This document shows positions 55,805-64,000 of a stretch of DNA of 64,000 bases, piece by piece. Every line of letters begins with the position of its first letter. Positions within the stretch are counted from its first letter, which is position 1. Location: NCBI GenBank assembly GCA_003313425.1, contig NHZP01000011.1, positions 992,001-1,056,000 on the forward strand, read 5' to 3'. The DNA comes from Pseudopyrenochaeta lycopersici (Eukaryota > Ascomycota > Dothideomycetes > Pleosporales > Pseudopyrenochaetaceae). Position numbers and translations under genes: made by a program. The notes below the pieces were generated by a model. It had not been told where the DNA came from and searched no databases. It saw nothing but the letters and a program-made list of their open reading frames with translations.

Positions 55805-57711
55805 TTACGCCTCGCCCATCTTGACATCTTCATCCACGACAGGCAGAGGGACCGCGCGATATAGGAGAATCAGGGCTGAATGACTTTGACCTAGATGGAA
55901 TCAGTAAATGCAGGGTTGAGTAACAGTGCGTGTACTCACCTCCACCAGACAAGGTTTGAATGCGCTCTGCATCAACTTCGGAAACCTTCTCGTCGTTGAA
56001 CCACCACCACTTACCGTCTTCTGCCTTCCGCTTGCCAGTAATTGGATCCTTCGGGCCTTGCTTTTTGACAAACGACGTGTAGTGACCACTGTCGGCACTT
56101 GCACCCTGATGCGTGATGACGCCCCTTAACTCATACAGACCAGTCTGGTTGGCACCCTCGTCCGCAGCGATTTCAGGATCAACAAGCGCAAGAAGCTCCT
56201 TTTTCGCTGCAAGAATAGATGCGGCACGTTCGGCCTCGAGCTGAGCGTCTGTCTTATATTCAACTTCGGCCATCTCTGTATCCTCTGCCGGTTTCTTCGC
56301 ATCCTCTTTCTTCTTTTCTGCATCTTTCTTCTTCTGTAGAGGCTCCTTGCTGGTAGAGGGTGGCTCGACGTCATTCTCTTCGCCAGCTCTCATACGTCTT
56401 TGACGTTTGCGGGCCCGTTCATCATCCTGTTCTTCCTTCCGAATATCGCGGATCTTGTCACGAATAGGAATAAGCTGCTTCCTGAGCCTCTCGGTGCAAA
56501 ATTCCAGGGCGTCCAACTCCTCAGGGAACGTGACCTTGCGCATGATCTTAGCCTTCTTGTTGGTGTCCCGTCGCCAGTCGAAGCGCACAAAGTGGACTGG
56601 AAGGTGCTTTGGCAGACGTGCGATACGCGAGGTCTTCGTATATAGTGCATCGCGGCCCAAGACCTCTGACTTCTTCTCGATCTGCTCCTTCAGGCCAGCG
56701 GCCAAACCATCTCGCAGGTGGTTCGTCTCTACGTTAATATGGCAGTTGAGCTTGAAAAATAGATCCTCGCTCTTGACCGGCTCCTCACCACCTTCCTTCG
56801 CTGCGGGCTCATCGCACTCCATGACCGATTCAAACCGACCCGCCATGTACTTGTCGATCCATGAAAGCGCCTTCTTATCCCCCTCTGACTGCGCCTCGGT
56901 GATTTTTAATTTCTGTCGAAGCTGCGAGACTATTTGTGACCAGGCCTCCTCTGCATCCTGTTGTGCATAACCGTGTCCATCTTTCGCTTTCTGAGCGAAC
57001 TGGGGGAAGGCGGTTCGTAGGGCATTCAGAAACATCAAAGGCGGGAAACCCTGCTGGGTCTCTGACATTTGCTTGAAGAGGTCGCGAAGGGAGCTTGTAA
57101 GGTCGGTCGAGGCACCAAGGCCACTGAGACCAAATTGGCTGAGAGAGTGTGCGGCACTGGATGAGCCAGCATCGTTACTACAATACGTCAGCTCCCACTC
57201 CACTAATACTGCAGTAAACGATCATACCTAGCAGAATAGCGCAAAAGCTCATCCTGCAACTCCGGAATAGACCTCAGAGTCTGTAGCGTAGAGTTCATAT
57301 AGCATGTGTTGCCTAGATTCTGCAGACCGGCAGGTGTGGCACCTTCCAACTGCGCCGCTTCGGCCTCATCCATATCCTCCAAGAACTTGATCTTCTCCTT
57401 GGGTTTCTCAATAACGACCCCATCTCCAGAAGGCGTACCCATCATCATGATGGTCTGGTTGGCCTTCAGACCCAGCTTCGACATGTCGGCGTCATCTTTG
57501 AGCTGGCCGCCCTTGACGAGGATCTTCTGGCGCTCGGGCTCAACACCTGTTATGGAGAAGAGCTGGTACTTAAAAGTTTCGCCGTTGGAGGTGGTATCGA
57601 CTTCAACTTCGTGCTTCTTGCCCTGGTGCTTTACAATTACTAAAGATCAGAATTAGCGGTGGTGTGCAAGGAAGACGTGTAATGCTCGGCTTTACCTGGT
57701 ATAGATGCCAT
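55805..57711 (-). CDS. UBP6: Proteasome-associated ubiquitin-specific protease Ubp6
   Basis: Spliced model: exons 57711-57696, 57639-57228, 57177-55940 and 55890-55805, 583 residues. The 16-nt first exon and the short last exon were found by splicing. Domains: an N-terminal ubiquitin-like domain that docks on the proteasome (IVKHQGKKHEVEVD to IMMMGT), then the USP fold with the cysteine box GLQNLGNTCYMNSTLQ, GYAQQDAEE, and the histidine box SADSGHYTSFVK. The protein trims ubiquitin chains from substrates at the 26S proteasome. Yeast Ubp6 has 499 residues; the extra length is a charged Lys/Glu-rich insertion (about residues 390-460, QRRMRAGEEND to ILAAKKELLAL). The upstream neighbour ARPC4 is divergent across 272 bp. 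Confidence 0.96.
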
Positions 57712-57983
57712 GTTGACCACTGAAACGCCAGATTTCACAGAAAAGAGAAGGTACGGAGGGTTTCGTGGAGTGGCGGCGAGAGTGTGCGCATAAGTAGCTC
57801 GCGGGGCAAATGTTGATGGTAGACCACCGAAACACGAGGAAGGCACGCCAAGCCGGTGGACCCCAGCTTCACCCCACTAGCACCAGGCACCGCCATCTCT
57901 CCATAGTGGCATGTCATAGCCCGCCCTTTCCCGACTGCAGACTGTCTACTCGAGAATTGGACTAATCTCGAGCTTCGTTCATA

Positions 57984-58657
57984 ATGGTACGGCTTCCCTG
58001 CGCTTCCGATACCCACGATCCCGCACGAATACTGACACCCACAGTCCCAATCACTCCGCCCGTACCTGCAATGTGTGCGCTCGTCGCTCACAGCTGCCCT
58101 CTCCCTGTCCAATTTCGCCTCTCAAGCCTCTGAACGACACAATGTACCCGAGATCGAGGCCGCCAGCTCGCCCGAAGTCATCCTAAACCCGCTTACTATT
58201 TCGAGGAATGAGAACGAGAGGGTCTACATTGAGCCGAGTATTAACAGTGTGCGGATAAGCATCAAGATCAAGCAGGCAGATGAGATTGAGCACATTTTGG
58301 TTCATAAGTTCACGCGATTTCTGACACAAAGAGCGGAGTCATTCTACATTCTGCGGAGGAAACCGGTCAAGGGTTACGATATCTCGTTCTTGATCACCAA
58401 CTTCCACACCGAGGAGATGCTGAAGCACAAGCTGGTGGACTTCATAATCCAATTTATGGAGGAGGTTGACAAGGAAATCTCGGAAATGAAGCTCTTCGTA
58501 AGACTGTCACCAGTATTCAAAGCAGACCTCGAGGCTAATGATGATCCAGTTAAACGCAAGGGCACGTTTTGTGGCCGAGTCTTTCCTCACTCCTGTATGT
58601 TCCACTCCATTTTATGCACTAAATTAGTCCATGCTGACCAAGGCACAGTTCGACTGA
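57984..58657 (+). CDS. ARC19: Arp2/3 complex subunit 4 (20 kDa)
   Basis: Spliced model: exons 57984-57986, 58045-58497, 58550-58594 and 58649-58657, 169 residues, nearly the length of human ARPC4 (168). The first exon is just the ATG, followed at once by a 58-nt intron; the second starts [14 protein letters not shown]. Conserved blocks: [50 protein letters not shown] and [13 protein letters not shown]. The last two tiny exons supply [15 protein letters not shown] and FD-stop, matching the family C-terminus. ARPC4 with ARPC2 forms the core of the complex that nucleates branched actin at endocytic sites. Without the splicing the C-terminus would read into non-conserved sequence, so the model is firm. 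Confidence 0.96.
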
Positions 58658-59064
58658 GCGAGCAAATGAGGTTATGATTGTATATACTTGGGACAAAGTG
58701 GAGGAGACTAGCAGAGCAACCAGCCCTGACGAACATTGATGGCCAGAGTTGGCGAGATAGGGCAACGGTGCGGAGGATTATGCGCTGGTGAACAAGACTT
58801 GAAACTAAAAGCTGAGCGCTGAGCCAGCATAGAAATGACAATCATGATTACTCAACATGTCAATGGCAGCTACTACTAAACACACATGACCTTTCAAATC
58901 AACACCACACAGAAATCATCTCAATCAAGTTAAATTCATTTGTGTCATTTGGTATTGTATCTAAAGGGCCTCTTCCTGCAACTAGCGATCTGGTCATTCC
59001 AAGCTTTTGTGGCGAAGTATCCGCTTCAAGATTTTTAGAGAGAGACGTGATGACTTCCAGTGGC
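58658..59064. other. Region between convergent genes
   Basis: About 400 bp between the ARPC4 stop and the peroxiredoxin stop. No gene seen; holds both terminators. Confidence 0.5.
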
Positions 59065-59755
59065 TTACAACTTAGCAAGAGTGGCCTCGGCGCCAGAGAC
59101 CTAAATGCGTGTTAATATGTGTCGTGTTGCCTTTGGCGTATCAGTACGTACAGTCACCTCGCCAGGGCTCTTCTCGTTTTCGGCATAGATGACCTTGCCA
59201 TTGTCGAAGATCATAGCCCAGCGACCATTGCGGTCACCCATGCCAGCAGGCCAGCCGTACTCCTTGGAGAAGAACGTCTTGGTGTCGCTCAGGAACAGCT
59301 GGATTCCGTCAGTGATTGTCTCTCTCTTACTTTCGCTTCTTCCTAAAGGACTTACGATATCATCACCCTTGACGCCGTTCACCTTGCCCCAGGCATTCAT
59401 AACCCAGCTGTCGTTGCTTGCAATAGTAGCAATGACATCGACGCCCTTTGAGCGGAACTTCTCAACGTTCTCAATGTAGGGTGGGAGGTGACGCGCCTGG
59501 CAGCCGGGTGTGAAGGCACCGGGGACGCTGAATAGAACGACCTTCTTGTTTGCCCATTCCTTTGAGGCGTCGTACTCTTGCGGACGGCCGCAGGCAGTTG
59601 GGTCTGCGTCAGTGATGGGTGCCCATCTACACTCTCACGTTAGCTTCTACCTTCACAATTTGCTTCTTTGCTTTGCGAGACGTTGCTCGACACGAGCGGA
59701 CTTACTCGAACTTGACGCCCTCAGGGAGAGAGTCACCGACTTTGAGAGGTGCCAT
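59065..59755 (-). CDS. Peroxiredoxin of the Prx5/Pmp20 type, likely peroxisomal
   Basis: Spliced model: exons 59755-59706, 59626-59356, 59298-59152 and 59100-59065, 167 residues. Typical Prx5 layout: start MAPLKVGDSLPEG, the peroxidatic cysteine in FSVPGAFTPGCQARHLPPY, then ASNDSWVMNAWGK and WAMIFDNGKVIY. It reduces hydrogen peroxide and alkyl hydroperoxides using thiols. The last exon of 11 codons ends in AKL, a type 1 peroxisomal signal, as in Pmp20 proteins. Fungal homologues such as Asp f 3 are abundant proteins and known allergens. The four-exon structure is consistent in phase throughout. Confidence 0.95.
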
Positions 59756-60555
59756 GTTGATCAAAGGGTACGCTAGTACTTAGATTTGAGATGTGAAGAA
59801 GATTTGTGGTATGAAGTGGTGAGTGGTGTAAGGGAAGTGTTATTGTTGTTGCGTTTCACATATTTGGAGGGGCAATGCTGCTTCCCAAAGCTCAAGCTCT
59901 CGATCATAGCGGGGCAAAGCCGAAGACCAATGACGCTATTCAGGTACCGAGGGCCACCTGCATGAGGAAACGCAGAGCGACGGGGGTGAGTGACAAATAC
60001 TTGTGCCCTATCATCAGGGTGCTCTTCATTTAATCCACATTTTCTTTGTTGCTCCCGCTGCCTGAGCGCGTAATTATGCCGGTCACAGCACACCGGAAGA
60101 CATAGCTACGAATTCTGAACCCAATCCTAATCTGTCAAGCGCATTCGACCTGGTAGCAGTCCGCACTCCACTGATATTAAAACCTCAAACTCTTCAAATG
60201 GCGGTATTGTTTTATCTATTTACTCCGCCGGATCCATCCGGATTCGTGCGTCTTTCGGTGTTGAGTCGGGGCAAAGTAAGCTTCGGCATGAGTGATCTAA
60301 CTCTGGCGCCGCAATGTTAGCCTACAGCAAAGCCGAAGTGCCGATGGCGTTGCATACCTGAAGGTCTGGCCGGCAGAGGATGAGATACGTATACATTCCT
60401 GATGCCGTTGAAATGAACGGCGAATCAGTCATCCTAGTCTGATGCTGTGTAAGACTGTGTTCTTAGGCGATATAAAATCGTTTGTTGCCTCTAGAATAAT
60501 GATATACACCATCTACGCATCTCCTTGACCACGATTCCGACACCACGTAACAATC
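59756..60555. other. Divergent promoter region of the peroxiredoxin and DUF1348 genes
   Basis: About 800 bp with no gene seen. A TATA box for the right-hand gene lies at 60471-60477. Confidence 0.5.
60471..60477 (+). promoter_or_regulatory. TATA box of the DUF1348 gene
   Basis: TATAAAA, 79-85 bp upstream of the ATG at 60556. Confidence 0.5.
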
Positions 60556-61166
60556 ATGTCTCTTGTTCCACCATTCACAGAAGAATCCGCACGCGCCAAG
60601 GTAAAGAAAGCGCAGGATCTATGGAACACGCAGTATGTAGTCCGCCCCTGACCGTATCAGCCTCGCTGACCAAACTAGAAACCCCACTATAATCGCTCAA
60701 GCATACACGCCTGAGTGCATTTGGCGTAATAGATCCTCTTTCATTGTCGGTACTGCCGCGATTGAGGGCCTCCTCACGCAGAAGTGGGAGAAGGAAAAGA
60801 GTTATCGCCTGCGCAAGGAGCTTTTCGCCTTTACTGACAATAAAATCGCCGTGCAGTTTTGGTACGAGTTCCAAGATGCACACGACGGGATGAAGTGGAA
60901 GCGCTGCTATGGTCTCGAAGACTGGACATTTGCTGAGGATGGAAAGATGCGGAAGCGGCAGATGAGTGGGAACGACATCGAGATTAGGGAGGCAGGTGAG
61001 TCCTGGTATTTCCCCGAAATCCTGCCCTGGATCCAACGAGATGCAAGATGTCCAATCATGTGATGACCAGTGTATCCAATATACAGTCGCTGACGCACGT
61101 ACAGATCGATGGTTCAAGGACGGCATCGACGTTAACGAGGTCGAGATCAGCGAGGCTCATTGGTAA
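60556..61166 (+). CDS. DUF1348 (NTF2/SnoaL-like) protein
   Basis: Spliced model: exons 60556-60632, 60679-60995 and 61105-61166, 151 residues; introns of 46 and 109 nt. The sequence follows the DUF1348 pattern almost end to end: ESARAKVKKAQDLWN, CIWRNRSSFIVGTAAIEGLL, KELFAFTDNKIAVQFWYEF, RCYGLEDWTF, then the terminal DRWFKDGIDVNEVEI and EAHW. The third exon is needed for that ending. The fold is a small alpha+beta cone as in NTF2 and SnoaL. Members are common in bacteria and fungi, and no enzyme activity is established. Cytosolic by prediction. Confidence 0.92.
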
Positions 61167-61254
61167 TAGGACAGACATATTTGGATCTGACAGAGATGGG
61201 TATCCGCGCTGCACCTACAACACGCTCATCGAAACTCAGGGTCTGTTCTTACTC

Positions 61255-61763
61255 CTAAGCCGGCGGAGTATCATGTATTGCGACCAGGATGAACTTGGGG
61301 TCTAGCCTTCTCGTTAGCAGGGCTACAAAGCAGTAGTAAGCATTGGACCATACCTGGTACTATTACTAGTTCATTCTTCTTCGTCCGTAGCCTAAGCAAC
61401 TTCACCTCATCCTCCTTATCCAGCTCATCGACAAGATTTCCCGCTGCGGTCAAGAATGACCACACCATGCTTGCAACATCTTCTGCGCTGTGCATGCCAC
61501 TTTCTTTCCGACCATTTGTGTAGTTGTCTGACGCAGATTCGGTCGAGGCAGGAAGTGTACTATTGGGATTGGCCGAAGAGCTTTTCGAAATCAGACCAGA
61601 TGTGCGAACTATTGCGCCAGTCTCACGGGACAAAATGAGGGTGCTTTGGACTCCAGGCTTTTGGCTCAGTCGAGTAAGGAGAGAGAGCGTTTCATCAGGC
61701 TAAATGATTATGAGTTCTTAGAGGTTAAAGTATTGCCAGAAGACTCACAGCATTCTGCGCCAT
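61255..61763 (-). CDS. Roadblock/LC7-type dynein light chain
   Basis: Spliced model: exons 61763-61749, 61699-61354 and 61301-61255, 135 residues. The first exon is 15 nt (MAQNA). Family features: LLTRLSQKPGVQSTLIL then TGAIVRTSG for the first strand-helix unit, and the C-terminal LLRLRTKKNELVIVPDPKF followed by ILVAIHD, completed by the third exon. A serine-rich insertion of about 30 residues (SKSSSANPNSTLPAST) lengthens the loop in the middle compared with the 96-residue animal protein. Roadblock chains form dimers on the dynein intermediate chain and help attach cargo. It lies 89 bp from the convergent DUF1348 gene. Confidence 0.92.
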
Positions 61764-62053
61764 TCTGGACCTTACAAATAGGGAAATGGCTTATCTCGAG
61801 AAACGGTGTGATGGGTAATTGTTCATGACATCGGCTGGCGCGACGGAGGCCGGTCCCTGCCAAGGCTGCATCGGGCTAAACCCATTTCGATGTTAGCACC
61901 ATCTGCAGATCATCAATTTTCTTGCTGATGGCAACTCATACTCAGATCTCAATATCTCATGTAGCCGGTAGTACTAGAATTCATGCTTTCGAAGCTTACT
62001 GTTAATTGCGAAAGACGTCAAAACGAGTATCTTGATTGTGGGTGAAGAACATC

Positions 62054-63173
62054 ATGACTTCAAGCTCCAAGAAAAAAAAGAGAGTAAGAAGAAGGATTTC
62101 CAGGTAAGAAAACGCGTACTGTTACTCGACCAATCGTCAGACTAATTATTCTTAGAAACCAAAATTGAAGGTTGGGAAGGCCAAACCGAAGGCTGCCAAT
62201 AGTACCAACACGAGTTTCAAGGCAAAATGTGGGAAGATTGAATTCTGCAGTGTAGAATGGTTACTTACATACTATAGCAATTGCACTAAAGCAGCAGGCT
62301 CTATCAACAAGCGCTCCAACTTTAGAGGCACAATGTGCACATCATTTGGGGCTACTAAATCACAAATCAGACACCCAGCGGAAAGAGTCCCTAGCCTTCC
62401 TAACTTCAGCAATAATCAACAATCCTCCGGCAACGCCTTTGCCACAACCATCGTCTGTTATCATTCCTGCGGTACAGCGACTTGTACTGGACGGATCAAA
62501 TAGTGTCCGTCAACAGTTGCTCAAGCTTTTGCAAAGCTTACCCAAGATCGACATCGCAAGCTACGCAGATCAGTTACTACTCCACACGAGGGCGGCTATG
62601 ACGCATCTGGCAGCCGAGATTCGTGTTTTTGGGCTTGATGTACTCGATTGGTTGATTGAGGTCGCAGGTGATGAGGTTGTTAGTTGTGCTGGAGGTTGGG
62701 TGAAGATGTTAAAATGCTTCCTCAGCCTGCTCGGCTGGCAAAGTGAAGCAAGCAGCAAGTGGTCCACGGCGAGATCTTATGGGAAAGCAGACTCAAAGAT
62801 GCAGGTCAAACAAATGACCGCGCTTACTTCCTTCCTTCGAGCCGGCCTGTTCCACGCCGAAGCAGTGGCTTTGGCTGATATGAGCAACAGCAATTTCCCT
62901 CTTTGGCAGACAGAGCATCATGTACTATCGGAACGATCGAATGTATTTGCCCATCTGAATCTGTTCGGTGCAACAAGAGATGAGGAAGCAGAGATGTATG
63001 AGGATCGTGAGGACCGACAAAGGGTGTTTCATGAGAGAGCGGAAGCAGCAATTGTTGCAGGTTTGGAACAAGCAACTAAAGGCGGCGGTGAACTGGGTCG
63101 TGCGGCAGCACAGCTTCGAAAGGTCGTCAAAGAAGGCATGGCAGATTTTTATCGAGAAGAATTTGCACCTTGA
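62054..63173 (+). CDS. IPI1: Pre-rRNA-processing protein Ipi1
   Basis: Spliced model: exons 62054-62083, 62156-62228 and 62278-63173, 332 residues, in frame. Conserved blocks: KPKLKVGKAKPKAANSTNTS then FKAKS for the basic N-terminus, SDTQRKESLAFLTSAI, PLPQPSSVIIPAVQRLVLDG, and LDVLDWLIEVAGDEVVSCAG. Ipi1 works with Rix1 and Ipi3 on pre-60S particles in the nucleus, aiding ITS2 removal. Homologues usually read DFQ just before K-x-KLKVGK. Those residues are encoded at 62092-62103 but in the wrong frame relative to the ATG, because the A-run at 62072-62079 is one base too short. My model avoids this by using the GTAAGA donor at 62084. The choice between a true earlier donor and a one-base error or mutation is open. 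Confidence 0.9.
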
Positions 63174-64000
63174 TATGAGCGTATCCTAATCAATGCACAA
63201 ATTGCCTCCTCTATTGCAATATCCATGTCCTTAAGCTGCCCGCTTACTTGTGCTGTAGTATGTCGAGCCCTTCTTTTCTACTCATTCTCACCGTAATACA
63301 CAGTCTCAATCAAATAATCTGAGAGTTTAGCGGCACTAGGTTAAAACACTTAGGCTTGCGTAAATTTTGAATGCTTCAAAGAGGGCTGTGATACTTTCTA
63401 TTGCCTAAACACATAGAGCATAGCTTCCAGATGGGCCGAACGCGTACGCAGAATTCATGAACGACTAGGTCGGGTCGCGCCCTTAGTGCCGTGGAATCAA
63501 TGCCATTCAAATGTCAGGTTTCTTAGTGTACAATGACGGATTACGTTGAAAGCTCAGCTAGGGCCTGACGACTGGCAGTGCTTCTATATATAGTATCTTA
63601 TAGAAGTCCTATGTCTTACGCTATGGAATATCTATAGGAGGTTGTGTTCTCTTTGATATTCTTTCCAGATCTGCACATGAATTCTAGTCGATTTCTTCCA
63701 GCAGCCGATCATGTCATGGAAGAAAGATCTTGCCAAAAGGCGGCTAGTGCACCAATACAAACATCCGATCGAGGGATGCAGGTCCAAAACGTGTGACCAT
63801 TGCGACAACTGTACTACGTACACACGTCCGAACTTGGTCATTCAAATAAAATTCAGATGTCGCGGGTGCAAGCATCGCGTAAGACCTACTATGCGGCAGA
63901 TCTACACCTTCCCTATCTACTAAATGGACTATTGCGAGTCCAAACTTGCGCAATAAAACTCTTTGGCAGTATTGCACGCTGGAAATTAGAAGATAAGGGC
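63174..64000. other. Intergenic sequence to the right edge
   Basis: About 830 bp after IPI1. Frames at 63632-63977 are short and without motifs. No gene supported. Confidence 0.5.

Overview
The window is nuclear DNA of a filamentous ascomycete (Pezizomycotina, most likely a dothideomycete; the class is an inference). Evidence: short introns of about 45-60 nt with GT-AG ends and CTAAC/CTGAC-like branch sites, a Rec8 and an Ipi1 of fungal type, Pth11-like and CBM1 proteins, an intron-containing elongator tRNA-Met, and no operons. I find about 34 protein genes, one clear pseudogene and one tRNA. No transposon, CRISPR array, prophage or rRNA is visible. Many gene models below were spliced by hand; in each the exon lengths sum to a multiple of three, and most junctions restore a conserved motif.

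Layout. 1-3.2 kb: the N-terminal 1,060 or so residues of a large ankyrin-repeat protein that runs off the left edge. 4.7-11.8 kb: a secreted DUF3455 protein, a short-chain dehydrogenase, a secreted nuclease/sphingomyelinase-fold protein fused to a jacalin-like lectin, a hotdog thioesterase with a peroxisomal signal, and a lineage-specific unknown. 13.1-15.3 kb: ADE4 (first step of purine synthesis). 16.9-18.9 kb: a tandem pair of small secreted six-cysteine proteins. 19.6-24.1 kb: a Pth11-like receptor, a secreted CBM1 protein and the cohesin-loading factor subunit CTF8.

24.3-36.4 kb is rich in oxidoreductases: two zinc alcohol dehydrogenases, a Nudix ADP-sugar pyrophosphatase, a cytochrome P450, a PRISE-type reductase, a broken alpha/beta hydrolase and a carbonyl reductase. 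It looks like a metabolic neighbourhood, but no synthase or transcription factor is visible. 37-37.7 kb holds another small secreted protein.

38.2-63.2 kb is mostly housekeeping and dense: an SNF2-family ATPase, mitochondrial ARG8, tRNA-Met(CAT), an unknown nuclear-type protein, a D-threonine aldolase-like enzyme, a membrane-anchored GH16 glucanase, an Mpv17-family protein, REC8, UBP6, the ARPC4 subunit of Arp2/3, a Pmp20-type peroxiredoxin, a DUF1348 protein, a roadblock dynein light chain and the ribosome-assembly factor IPI1.

The points most worth a second look are the tandem secreted pair with shared gene structure, promoter spacing and 3' flank; the hydrolase pseudogene; a poly-A length problem at the start of IPI1; an acidic Rec8 tail with two SUMO-interaction-like motifs; and the nuclease-lectin fusion. 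I found no convincing wholly new molecular system.
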